Virus record (IMG/VR): IMGVR_UViG_3300034061_005181
Coordinates: 1-52,113 of that record
Length of the DNA stretch: 52,113 nt
Origin: a virus
Reading direction: 5' to 3' (one strand)
The position numbers and the translations under genes were made by a program. Positions within the stretch are counted from its first letter, which is position 1; each line of letters opens with the position of its first letter. A model generated the notes under the pieces. The model ran no database searches, was not told the origin of the DNA, and saw nothing but the letters and a program-made list of their open reading frames with translations. Shown here in pieces: positions 7,799-15,726 of this stretch.

Positions 7799-9652
7799 TT
7801 ATTTTATCTCGCAAGCACCACCGGCACACGCAAGTTCACCCGATAAGTCTGTATTGTCATCCATTTCCACTATGTTTGACAAATCAACATCCTTCAAAGT
7901 TTCCATCAACTGATTGTATTTTTCTTCTGTGATGTCCTCAAAAGGAGCTTGGGTATAGCTGCCCCCATCATAGTTAAGAACAGAAAGTCCATTGTATGAT
8001 TCTTTGTTTTCCCACATCCAATTACCAACTGCATCCCATTCATGTTCACGGATAGAAACTGTTGCAGAAATGTTATGTGTATTCATACCAGTTCTGTGTC
8101 CAGGTTTGATCCAATTATTATTAAACCACTTTACCCTTTCCAACAACTGCAATGGTGATTCAGTTCTCATAATAGCACCCTCTGGTGCCTTTTGTGGAAC
8201 ACCGATAACTGCGGTATCATGTGGACGGAAAAATTCATCCTCTATCAATTCTGGATGATTGATTGCAAGATATGAATAAATTGCCTCATTCTTACCAACA
8301 CGAACACGGCGTAAATAGAAATCATTGTGCCATGCATGAATACCGGATGAACAACCCAATGTCAATGATGATGTTCCAGCAGGTTTAATTGTTGTTGTTC
8401 TCGCACTACGATTGATACCAATGATACCAGCAACTCTTTCATTCTCCTCACGAGAAACTTTAGCAGCGGCTTTCAAATCCAACTTCTGAACTTTACCAGA
8501 ACCGATACCAGTCATACCAACACCAAGTAGTGCATCCTTTTCTGTTGTTCTTTGCCAAATGGGACGAAGATAATGGAAGTCTGTATATCCCGCCTGGAGT
8601 GTTCCGATAAAAGAAGCAGCACGAACTCTGTCCTCTAAATCTTCTTGACCTTCTACATCAGAAACATTTACTTCACAAAGATTACAGAATTGGAATGGTC
8701 GAAGTGCAATCTCACAACAAGGATTTGTTCCCCAATCTTTATCGTTTGAAAAGTAAATACCAGGTTCACCTGCATTGGATAATTCTATTTTCTTCCAAAG
8801 TGATTTGAAAAATTCTTCGGTTACTTTACTACGGAGAAGAACAGCAGAATTATTAGCTCTGCCTCTTTGTGGATTGAGTTCCCACCAATTTCCAAACTTA
8901 CATGAAATCATATCGTCATCATCAGCAGAGAAAAGAGATATGAGAGCGGCACGGCGAATACCACCTGCAAGAACTGCATCTGCAATATGACAGACAATAT
9001 CGTGAACTTCGATAGATGAAAGTTGATCACCATCTTGTTTCAAATCAAGTATTGCTCTAATCTTCTCAATACAAATACGAAGTGGTTCCGGACCAGGTGC
9101 CTTACCACCACTTGTAATCAGACGAGCACCCTTGTGACGAATATCTGAATAATCAAAACGAATAGATGAACCACCCGTAAAGTATGACTTCATCAATGCC
9201 TTAACTGCATCTGCCCAACCTTCTATTGAATCACTAATCAAAAATCTTCTTTCTTTACTCTTTGGTCTGTGGATTGCAGGTAGTTCTTCAACATGATGTT
9301 TCTGAACAGAATAACCAACACCAGTTCCACCAAGAAGAAGAAACATCACTTCACCAAATGCACGCCAGTCATCAATCGGCAAATAAGCACAGTTGTAAAT
9401 TCTGTTAGGAGAAATCTCTATTGGTTTACCACCAAACTGCAATGAACGCATTGATGGTAAAACTTTTTTACCATACACAAATTTATAGACATTTTCAATC
9501 TCGTCTTTTAATTGCGGGTATTTTCTTTGGTGCATTTCTTTGTTTCGTGTCACCAATTCTTCCCATGTTTCCCTACGATTCTTTTCAGGAATGAAACGAG
9601 CATACTTCATATAAACAGTAATTTCAGACAAAATTCTATTACTAATGTCCAT
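7799..9652 (-). CDS. nrdJ: Class II (adenosylcobalamin-type) ribonucleotide reductase
   Basis: It should reduce ribonucleotides to deoxyribonucleotides for phage DNA synthesis. At 617 residues it resembles the monomeric ribonucleoside-triphosphate reductase type. Visible landmarks are NCAYLP with C88 (first redox Cys), NPCCE at 310-314 (thiyl Cys C312 with N310 and E314), FCNLCEVNVS (second redox Cys, C323 or C326), PAGTSS, and a C-terminal CAGGAC pair (C609/C614) for re-reduction. No R2 partner gene or ATP-cone domain is seen, which supports class II. The usual NPCGE is NPCCE here. GGAG precedes the ATG. The phage thioredoxin is the likely reductant. Confidence 0.92.
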   Translation of the reverse strand: MDISNRILSEITVYMKYARFIPEKNRRETWEELVTRNKEMHQRKYPQLKDEIENVYKFVYGKKVLPSMRSLQFGGKPIEISPNRIYNCAYLPIDDWRAFGEVMFLLLGGTGVGYSVQKHHVEELPAIHRPKSKERRFLISDSIEGWADAVKALMKSYFTGGSSIRFDYSDIRHKGARLITSGGKAPGPEPLRICIEKIRAILDLKQDGDQLSSIEVHDIVCHIADAVLAGGIRRAALISLFSADDDDMISCKFGNWWELNPQRGRANNSAVLLRSKVTEEFFKSLWKKIELSNAGEPGIYFSNDKDWGTNPCCEIALRPFQFCNLCEVNVSDVEGQEDLEDRVRAASFIGTLQAGYTDFHYLRPIWQRTTEKDALLGVGMTGIGSGKVQKLDLKAAAKVSREENERVAGIIGINRSARTTTIKPAGTSSLTLGCSSGIHAWHNDFYLRRVRVGKNEAIYSYLAINHPELIEDEFFRPHDTAVIGVPQKAPEGAIMRTESPLQLLERVKWFNNNWIKPGHRTGMNTHNISATVSIREHEWDAVGNWMWENKESYNGLSVLNYDGGSYTQAPFEDITEEKYNQLMETLKDVDLSNIVEMDDNTDLSGELACAGGACEIK

Positions 9653-9703
9653 TTATTTCTCCATTGATTTTTTTATTGAAAACGTTATTTTTTAGGTCTA
9701 AAC

Positions 9704-9731
9704 TAAAACCATATACGAATAAGTATATGGT
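9704..9731 (-). terminator. Hairpin, probable terminator after the helicase gene
   Basis: Nine-base-pair stem ACCATATAC/GTATATGGT, 6-base loop, followed by TTTTAGTTT. The T-run is imperfect and the stem AT-rich, so an operator is an alternative. Confidence 0.55.
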
Positions 9732-9773
9732 CTTGTATAAAAAAAGTAGGTTTTTTCAAAAATTATTTTTACA

Positions 9774-11126
9774 CTAAAACCCTTCTAATTCTTTGAATTT
9801 TTGTGAAAGAGCTTTCTTAACATTTACTTCACCTTTCATAGAAGTAGAAACACTTTGTCCCATGTCTGATGATGGTTCATATATTTCAATATGACCAGTC
9901 ATTGTGTTTATTTTACTTGGGAATGTCATACCATCTGGACCAAAACGATTTTTGATAATATGCCATCTACCAGTTCCACCAACCTTATCATTCAGTTTTC
10001 TTGAAAGAGACATGATGAAATCTGCAATCATAATTTTATTATACGATTCTGAAACCTTACCACCTTCGATAACATCATCTTCGAGTGCAGATCGATTTGC
10101 CTGAGAAGCAGTCCAAATAGGTATTCCATAAGTTCCACCTATACCACGAAGGTCCTCATAAATATCATTCAACTCCAATCTTTTATCACCGGCTTTTGAT
10201 GGTCTAATCAAATCCGCATAATCAACGATAACCAAATCTGGTGCCTTACCTTGACTGATACATTTCTCTATATGTGATGTTATAGTTGTTATACTAGCAG
10301 TTTTAGTTGGATAATACTTTACAATCAAATCACCCTTGATAGTTTCCATTGCATCACGAATTTTTTCTTGTGCGTGTTCTTCACCAAGATTTTGAAAAGC
10401 AATCTTTGTAAAAAATGCATCGAATCGGCGAGCAACATAAAACTGATTAAGTTCAAGTGTGTAATAGATAACTCTCTTTCCTGCACGAACGGCATTTGCT
10501 GCAACACTAACCAATCCCCAAGACTTACCGCCTCCGGCAGGTGCAATGATAACACCAAGTTCTCCGGCAGCCAATCCACCATTTGTAATGTCATCAACAA
10601 CGTTCCAACCGGTCGATACACAAGTTCTTGCACCTTCTTCATAACGAGCTGCAATATCAACTATGTAATCGTGTCCAATGTCTTTGTCAGTTCCGGCTTT
10701 AAGTGCGTTATCAACTTTCTTTTTTATCAAATCATACTTACCACTCTTTAATAAATCAACGGATTCAATGATTGCAACTTTCATCTTTTGATTTTTACAA
10801 AACTCTAATGCAGTTGATTTAACATACTCACCATCCGTGCTGTCTTTATACTTTGCACTTTCTTTTAGTGAATCTGCAATAGTGCTTTTCAAAACTTTAT
10901 CTTCAACTTGTATCAATTCGGATTTGAATACTTCAGCGGTTGGTGCAGTTCTATACTTTTCATAATAAGACATTATCCTAGCAACAATCCAATTATTTGC
11001 CTGAGACTCAAAATAAGTTGGTTCAATTATATCTGAAACTTGTTGTAGGAATGACCTATCGTTTAGTAGTGATGTGATAACTTTTGTTTGAAATGTATGT
11101 CCGTATTGGGATAAATTATCCTGCAT
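9774..11126 (-). CDS. Replicative DNA helicase, DnaB/gp41 type
   Basis: A RecA-fold hexameric helicase of 450 residues that should unwind DNA ahead of the polymerase. Residues 1-140 resemble a DnaB N-terminal helical domain (FLQQVSDIIEPTYF). The C-terminal motor has Walker A APAGGGKS (195-202), YYTLELNQFYVARR (H1a region), Walker B LVIVDYADL (298-306), and TASQANRSA (H3). It overlaps the end of the 5'-3' exonuclease gene by 11 nt (ATGCAGGATAA), so the two are translationally linked. AGGAAC lies before the ATG. A hairpin downstream probably ends the transcript. Confidence 0.94.
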   Translation of the reverse strand: MQDNLSQYGHTFQTKVITSLLNDRSFLQQVSDIIEPTYFESQANNWIVARIMSYYEKYRTAPTAEVFKSELIQVEDKVLKSTIADSLKESAKYKDSTDGEYVKSTALEFCKNQKMKVAIIESVDLLKSGKYDLIKKKVDNALKAGTDKDIGHDYIVDIAARYEEGARTCVSTGWNVVDDITNGGLAAGELGVIIAPAGGGKSWGLVSVAANAVRAGKRVIYYTLELNQFYVARRFDAFFTKIAFQNLGEEHAQEKIRDAMETIKGDLIVKYYPTKTASITTITSHIEKCISQGKAPDLVIVDYADLIRPSKAGDKRLELNDIYEDLRGIGGTYGIPIWTASQANRSALEDDVIEGGKVSESYNKIMIADFIMSLSRKLNDKVGGTGRWHIIKNRFGPDGMTFPSKINTMTGHIEIYEPSSDMGQSVSTSMKGEVNVKKALSQKFKELEGF

Positions 11127-12162
11127 ACTTGTTCCTAATCGAATTTAATGTTGTAAAATTTTTCTTCAACCACTCGTCCCAATTCAATAACACATTTTGT
11201 AGTTTATCTTCTACAAATAATTTATCCAAATCAATCTTATTCATACCACCAATTTCACCATCAACTATATTACGAATTGTAGATTTCGTTGATGCTGGAA
11301 TATCAACATCTTCGAGTTGCATTATACGATGATTGGTTTCCAATACTTTCAGATTTTGTTTTAGTTCTTGAATTGCCTTCGATTTATTATCATACAATTT
11401 ACAAAATTCTATGAACATTTCCAAATTTATTTTTCTTTTTTCTGATAATATGGGGAAATGTTTGAGAATGGATTTGTCACCTATACCTTTTATGCCAACA
11501 ACATTATCACTCTTATCACCAAGAATTGATTTGTATATGATGTAATTCTCACACCATATACCAGTTTCTTCCAAAAGGTTTTCGGGAGTATACATTTTCT
11601 TTTTAGTTGGCAAGTAAACGCCAACCCTATCCGAGACTAATTGTAAAAAGTCTCTATCATTTGATAGAATAACACATTTTTCTTTGAAATAAGAAGAAAG
11701 GTAGGCAATCACATCATCTGCTTCGATTTTATCAATGGAGAGTATTGTTAGTGGCAGATTTTGTAGGTATGAAAAAACACGAAACAGTTGATATTTGATA
11801 GATGATTGCTCATCATCAATATCCTCAAATCCTACTACACGGTTTAACCGTGACTTGATTGCCCTACCTTCTTTATAGTTTGAATAGATTTCTTTTCTTC
11901 TTTGTGAACCACCTTTACCATCAAAGACCACAACAACCCGCGTGGGATTAACCATACGGATTGTTGCTCCAAGAGACTTTAAGAATCCAGATAGACCACC
12001 AACATGAATACCATCTTCGTTTAATGTTGGGATAGCAGAAAAGGTGCGTATAAATAAATTCATCCCATCAACAATCAAAACCTTACTATCACGATGTAGG
12101 TTTCCTTGTTCAGCTCTTTCTGTTTCTATTTCTTGTAAAAGTCTTTGATATTTTTTGTTCAT
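11116..12162 (-). CDS. 5'-3' exonuclease / T4 RNase H-like FEN nuclease
   Basis: A FEN/PIN-family nuclease (348 residues from the ATG at 12162) that would remove RNA primers and flaps at lagging-strand junctions. Acidic metal sites appear in order: VLIVDGMN (D32), VVVVFDG, KIEADDVIAYL, ILSNDRDFLQLV. The DNA-binding helix-hairpin-helix follows at GDKSDNVVGIKGIGDKS. A longer start at 12219 is unlikely because the TATATTAGTATTG promoter-like motif lies in that stretch; 12177 is an alternative. It sits directly upstream of the helicase. Separate exonuclease and polymerase genes resemble the RM378 arrangement. Confidence 0.92.
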   Translation of the reverse strand: MNKKYQRLLQEIETERAEQGNLHRDSKVLIVDGMNLFIRTFSAIPTLNEDGIHVGGLSGFLKSLGATIRMVNPTRVVVVFDGKGGSQRRKEIYSNYKEGRAIKSRLNRVVGFEDIDDEQSSIKYQLFRVFSYLQNLPLTILSIDKIEADDVIAYLSSYFKEKCVILSNDRDFLQLVSDRVGVYLPTKKKMYTPENLLEETGIWCENYIIYKSILGDKSDNVVGIKGIGDKSILKHFPILSEKRKINLEMFIEFCKLYDNKSKAIQELKQNLKVLETNHRIMQLEDVDIPASTKSTIRNIVDGEIGGMNKIDLDKLFVEDKLQNVLLNWDEWLKKNFTTLNSIRNKYAG

Positions 12163-12189
12163 TGTAACCAATTCCATATATCGTTTTAT

Positions 12190-12202
12190 CAATACTAATA
12201 TA
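12190..12202 (-). promoter_or_regulatory. TATATTAGTATTG motif, second promoter class
   Basis: A 13-base sequence shared exactly with 14766-14778. It lies 27 nt before the ATG at 12162 of the exonuclease-helicase pair. Confidence 0.45.
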
Positions 12203-12227
12203 CGAAAATAATATGACATTGCAAAAT

Positions 12228-12253
12228 AAAAAAAGAGAATCGGATGATTCTCT
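12228..12253 (-). terminator. Rho-independent terminator
   Basis: Stem AGAGAATC/GATTCTCT, 4-base loop, then T7 on the coding strand. Ends the 139-residue protein transcript before the exonuclease gene. Confidence 0.88.
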
Positions 12254-12293
12254 TTGTATAATTCTTAATTGGCTATTATTTAATAATCATTTA

Positions 12294-12713
12294 TTAAATG
12301 TAATCATTTGCAGATATGCCTAATTTTGGAGCCAACTCGCGTATTTGTTGTTCTATCTCTCTTGATTCTTGGGGTCCAGCATATTCTTCATTGTAAACAA
12401 CCAACCTTGCTAATTCCTCCACCATTTCAAAAAATGTATTACCTTTCATTTTTTTTATTTGTTGCTCTAATGATTTTATTTGCATTTGAGCTTCTTTTGT
12501 GTCTTCCATATTTGTGCTGTATTCCTCTTGTTTATGGAAAATCACATAATCTGCAATCAATTCTTTTATATTGATGAATTGACCTGGCATTCCAGGAGGT
12601 TTATTGCCAATAAGTGGATTTACGAAAGGTGCTTCATTCATTTTTTTGTTAAACTTTTCATGTATGGATCTTCCTTCCTGAACTAGATCCTTTAATTTTA
12701 CCGATTTACCCAT
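12294..12713 (-). CDS. Hypothetical protein with KLKDLVQE N-terminal tag, 139 aa
   Basis: The sequence opens MGKSVKLKDLVQEG, much like the tags on the nucleotidyltransferase and hydrolase. A Pro/Gly-rich piece (NPLIGNKPPGMPG) and an amphipathic coiled-coil helix (MQIKSLEQQIKKMKG) follow, ending with a helical C-terminus. No known domain is seen. GGAG precedes the ATG and an ATATTTAT motif is 31 nt upstream. It has its own hairpins on both sides, so it is a monocistronic insert among the replication genes. It could be a packaged protein, but the cut-site residue pattern (VQE) is less canonical. Confidence 0.65.
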   Translation of the reverse strand: MGKSVKLKDLVQEGRSIHEKFNKKMNEAPFVNPLIGNKPPGMPGQFINIKELIADYVIFHKQEEYSTNMEDTKEAQMQIKSLEQQIKKMKGNTFFEMVEELARLVVYNEEYAGPQESREIEQQIRELAPKLGISANDYI

Positions 12714-12744
12714 ATTAAATACTCCAAAAAAATATGTATATGAT

Positions 12745-12752
12745 ATAAATAT
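12745..12752 (-). promoter_or_regulatory. ATATTTAT promoter-like motif fused to a hairpin
   Basis: CCCCATATTTATATC follows the recombinase hairpin; 31 nt before the ATG at 12713. Confidence 0.52.
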
Positions 12753-12775
12753 GGGGTAAAATTATTTTACCCCAT
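12751..12775 (-). terminator. Hairpin after the recombinase gene
   Basis: Eleven-base-pair stem ATGGGGTAAAA/TTTTACCCCAT with a 3-base loop. No clean T-run; the coding strand continues ATTTATATC. Confidence 0.6.
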
Positions 12776-12781
12776 AGTTTT

Positions 12782-13930
12782 CTATACTTCATCTTGTAAT
12801 AATGGTTCATTTGAAAGTGTTACATCGTCAATTCTGGCTTCATCCAATTTCTTGTATTTCATAATTACCTTATCAGCAATTTCATCATATACTATATCGT
12901 ATAATTCAGGATTACTCATAATCTTTTCAACAAATTCTTTGGATTGAAATTTGATAACTTCTCCAGAACGTTTGTCTGTCCATGAATACCAAGCACCAGA
13001 TTGAGATACAAGGTTGTGTTCTTTCATAACAGTAAGCCAACTACTGTAATCATCAATACCACTATCAAAGTAAACCTCGTATTCACACTCTCTTAATGGA
13101 GGACCACAACGATTTTTAACTAACTTTGCCTTAACTCTCGAACCAACTATTTCATCACGACCTTCTCTCTTTGCCTTAATGGCACCGATTGAAGACAGAC
13201 GAAGACGAACAGATGCATGGAAAGGAATACCTTTACCACCCGGTGTTGTCCAAGGATCAGAGAATGCTGGTGCATTGAGTTTCTGACGAAGTTGGTTTGT
13301 AATAATCAAACAAATACGCTCTCTACCGATAAGATTTGTAATCTTTCTCATTGCCTTTGAAATGATAAGTGCCTTTGCCGTAGCATAACCATCTTTATCA
13401 AAATCTGCAGCCATTTCTGTTTTAGTAGATGCACCGGCGATTGAATCAACTACAATAGTTACCAATCTATCTTTATCGGATGAACGAACTTTATCAATGA
13501 TAACATCAACTGTTTCAAAAATATCTTCTACGGTTTCCAATGGAATGTATAACATATCCTTTAAGTTCAGACCGATTGCACTCAGATACTCGGTAGCAAT
13601 AGCATTCTCGGTATCAATGTAAACAGCAAGACCACCTTTCTTTTGTGTGTTGAGGAGGGCATGGGCTGCCAATAGAGATTTACCAGATTGTTCGAGACCT
13701 GTTATTTCAGATACACGACCAACAGGAAAACCACCATACTTACGATTGGAAATGGCCAAGTCCAACATGGTTGAACCAGTTCCTACCCATTCTTTTACTA
13801 TCGTAGGTGCATCACTATCACCTTCAAGAAAGTAAGCGGTCTTAATGTTTTGAGCTTTGAATTGTTTGTTTATAGTTTCGGCAATGACTCCACCGAGTTC
13901 ATCGGATAAATCACTTTTTGATTTTGCCAT
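12782..13930 (-). CDS. RecA/UvsX-family recombinase
   Basis: A strand-exchange ATPase of 382 residues. Walker A is GLEQSGKS (78-85), followed by VYIDTENA with the catalytic-Glu region. Walker B lies in TIVVDSIAGAS. The L2-like segment is ITNQLRQKLNAPAF, and TPGGKGIPFHASVRLRL matches the conserved RecA core end. An acidic C-terminus follows. The role is recombination-dependent replication and repair, with the adjacent ssDNA-binding protein as partner. AAGGGTG precedes the ATG. A hairpin (12751-12775) follows the stop. Confidence 0.95.
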   Translation of the reverse strand: MAKSKSDLSDELGGVIAETINKQFKAQNIKTAYFLEGDSDAPTIVKEWVGTGSTMLDLAISNRKYGGFPVGRVSEITGLEQSGKSLLAAHALLNTQKKGGLAVYIDTENAIATEYLSAIGLNLKDMLYIPLETVEDIFETVDVIIDKVRSSDKDRLVTIVVDSIAGASTKTEMAADFDKDGYATAKALIISKAMRKITNLIGRERICLIITNQLRQKLNAPAFSDPWTTPGGKGIPFHASVRLRLSSIGAIKAKREGRDEIVGSRVKAKLVKNRCGPPLRECEYEVYFDSGIDDYSSWLTVMKEHNLVSQSGAWYSWTDKRSGEVIKFQSKEFVEKIMSNPELYDIVYDEIADKVIMKYKKLDEARIDDVTLSNEPLLQDEV

Positions 13931-13942
13931 AACACACCCTTA

Positions 13943-14698
13943 TTAAAATAGGTCATCAAATGTAACACCAATATCATCAGTAGATGATGTGGGTTTCTCA
14001 CTCTTTTCTTGTTTGTAATTCAAATCAGCTGCAGGTTCTTCTTGTGATGAAGTTCCCATCCAAGTTTGTAATTGAATTTTCAAATCATCATATGATGGTT
14101 CAGGAAACAATTCAGTAATCTGTGGTTGTGTCTTAATTTTTTCAAGAACATCCTGAGATTCTGTAATGGGGGTTTCTTTTGGTTTAACACGAATAGTTGT
14201 TTCAGCATAAGTTTTACCAGCTTCTTCTGGCGATTTAACGGTAACAACAATATCACGACCAGATTTAGGATCAGACAAATCACCATAATCTGGATCAACA
14301 AAGAAAGCAAGTAGTTCTTCATAGACTTGTTTACCAAATCCCCAAAACTTAACACCTTCATTTTCTTGACCACGAATGATAACAGGTGCATACACTCTCA
14401 TTTTTGGTTCAAGTTTTCTACCCATTACCCAATCTTCTTTATCGCCAGTTTGTTTCAACTTCTCAGCAAATTCAACGATTGGATCAGGACGACCAAATGA
14501 TACAGGTGAAAGAATAGAACGCTTACCGATATTGTAATGAAAATACAATTCGATGAAAGGGTTTTCTCTATTGTGAATATAAGGGGCAATACGAATTTGG
14601 GTTTCGCCCGGATCGGGTTTCCAAATGTTTGATGTGCGATTGTTTGTGTTTTTCAAAGAGTTCAAACGGCTCTTGATTGCATCGAGGTTAATACTCAT
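13943..14698 (-). CDS. Single-stranded DNA-binding protein, gp32-like
   Basis: A 251-residue protein with gp32 organisation. The N-terminus is basic (KSRLNSLKNTNNRTSNIW), a cooperativity-type segment. The core includes FWGFGKQVYEEL and FVDPDYGDLSDPKSGRDI, which match the gp32 OB-fold region. The tail is acidic and ends DDIGVTFDDLF, the type that recruits partner proteins. It has no Cys, so the zinc site of T4 gp32 is absent. GGAG precedes the ATG. It is followed closely by the recombinase gene. Both an ATATTTAT motif and the TATATTAGTATTG motif lie upstream. Confidence 0.9.
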   Translation of the reverse strand: MSINLDAIKSRLNSLKNTNNRTSNIWKPDPGETQIRIAPYIHNRENPFIELYFHYNIGKRSILSPVSFGRPDPIVEFAEKLKQTGDKEDWVMGRKLEPKMRVYAPVIIRGQENEGVKFWGFGKQVYEELLAFFVDPDYGDLSDPKSGRDIVVTVKSPEEAGKTYAETTIRVKPKETPITESQDVLEKIKTQPQITELFPEPSYDDLKIQLQTWMGTSSQEEPAADLNYKQEKSEKPTSSTDDIGVTFDDLF

Positions 14699-14765
14699 GC
14701 TGTTTCTCCAAATGTGTAATGAATAATGATTAACTGTTACTAAAAGAATGTTAGTTCTAATAGGA

Positions 14766-14778
14766 CAATACTAATATA
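14766..14778 (-). promoter_or_regulatory. TATATTAGTATTG motif, second promoter class
   Basis: Exact copy of the 13-mer upstream of the exonuclease gene, here 67 nt before the SSB ATG. Both copies precede replication genes, suggesting an earlier expression class. Confidence 0.45.
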
Positions 14779-14817
14779 ATGATTTAATGTTTAATAAGCA
14801 AGCAATTTTTTCTATAA

Positions 14818-14825
14818 ATAAATAT
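14818..14825 (-). promoter_or_regulatory. ATATTTAT promoter-like motif fused to a hairpin
   Basis: CCCATATTTATTTATAG directly follows the hairpin 14824-14847. It is 119 nt before the SSB ATG, farther than usual; a second motif (14766) lies between. Confidence 0.42.
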
Positions 14826-14847
14826 GGGAAACCAAAAGATTTCCCAT
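14824..14847 (-). terminator. Hairpin after DGHHRW copy A
   Basis: Eight-base-pair stem ATGGGAAA/TTTCCCAT, 8-base loop, followed by ATTTATTTATAG. Acts as terminator, or as a mark at the 5' side of the promoter motif. Confidence 0.55.
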
Positions 14848-14875
14848 TTTATGATTTTTAGTTGGCGATGTATTA

Positions 14876-15715
14876 TCACTTCTTGTTGTATTTCATAAGT
14901 TCTTTGAGTCTACGCACAACTGACTCTGGTAATTTTTCAACATTGAATGTATTATCTACCCATTCAGGAGCATCATCAGTCTGTGGCATCACATCACGTT
15001 TTGGAGCACCTGAAACTGGAGGACTTGTCTTTTTAAGAGTTTCAACGTTACCCCAAATATAATCTGCAATGGCCTCCGGTGTATCTCCTTTTTCATATTT
15101 CTTGAATACTTCAATAACAGGTTCGGCTATATTATCAATTACATATTTTTTCAACTCACTCTCGCCAACTTGAAAAAGATTCACACCACCACCAGCTGCA
15201 GTTGGAACTGTTCCAGTTTGTGCTGCAATACCAATTTGAGTTGCTTTGAGCGCTTCAAGTGGTTTTTTAATATCTGTCAAATCTATCGCCTTCATCTTAG
15301 CATCTGGATTTAAACAAAATACTTGTGACCATCTGTGATGTCCGTCAATAACAAATTTACCACCACCACCGGTTACAATTGATCTTCCTGCAGGTGCAAC
15401 TATACCACCCTTTAGACAAGCTTCTGCACTTGCAGCGTCTTTCAATGGATAACTCAAAGATTTGTCCATAACAACCTCATTTTGGGTAGGTTGTAAGTCT
15501 GTACAAACAGGAGTAATTGCCGTTGTTTTTACAGGCATATCACCAGAAAGTGATTTAATAGCATCAAGAAATTTAGGATCCTTTATATTATCACCCAATT
15601 CTTTTACAAAAGATACATAATCCTTTTTTAGAATTGCCTTCAATTCTTCTTGTGCCTCATCTTCATTAAGTTTTGTCTTAACTTCATTTACTAATTTTTT
15701 CAATGAATTTTTCAT
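14876..15715 (-). CDS. DGHHRW (ParB/sulfiredoxin-like) protein, copy A
   Basis: The diagnostic segment KFVIDGHHRW (DGHHRW at 124-129 counting from 15715) is the nucleotide-binding signature of ParB/Srx-type domains, set between a Gly-rich loop and a VFCLNPDAK strand. A second conserved block, VSGAPKRDVMPQ, lies near the C-terminus. Both blocks recur in the gene at 43427-44470, making the two paralogues. The ATG at 15715 follows GGGAG; ATGs at 15730 and 15727 lack a site. It begins MKNSLKKLVNEV, like other tagged proteins here. The enzyme activity is unknown. About 279 residues. Confidence 0.72.
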   Translation of the reverse strand: MKNSLKKLVNEVKTKLNEDEAQEELKAILKKDYVSFVKELGDNIKDPKFLDAIKSLSGDMPVKTTAITPVCTDLQPTQNEVVMDKSLSYPLKDAASAEACLKGGIVAPAGRSIVTGGGGKFVIDGHHRWSQVFCLNPDAKMKAIDLTDIKKPLEALKATQIGIAAQTGTVPTAAGGGVNLFQVGESELKKYVIDNIAEPVIEVFKKYEKGDTPEAIADYIWGNVETLKKTSPPVSGAPKRDVMPQTDDAPEWVDNTFNVEKLPESVVRRLKELMKYNKK

Positions 15716-15726
15716 AATCACTCCCA

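Noticed and set aside
12163-12219. N-terminal extension of the exonuclease
   Set aside because: The segment holds the TATATTAGTATTG motif and lacks a ribosome binding site; the FEN fold starts after 12162.
14699-14875. tRNA or small RNA in one of the longest gaps
   Set aside because: No cloverleaf or CCA end could be folded by eye; the region is explained by a hairpin and two promoter-like motifs.
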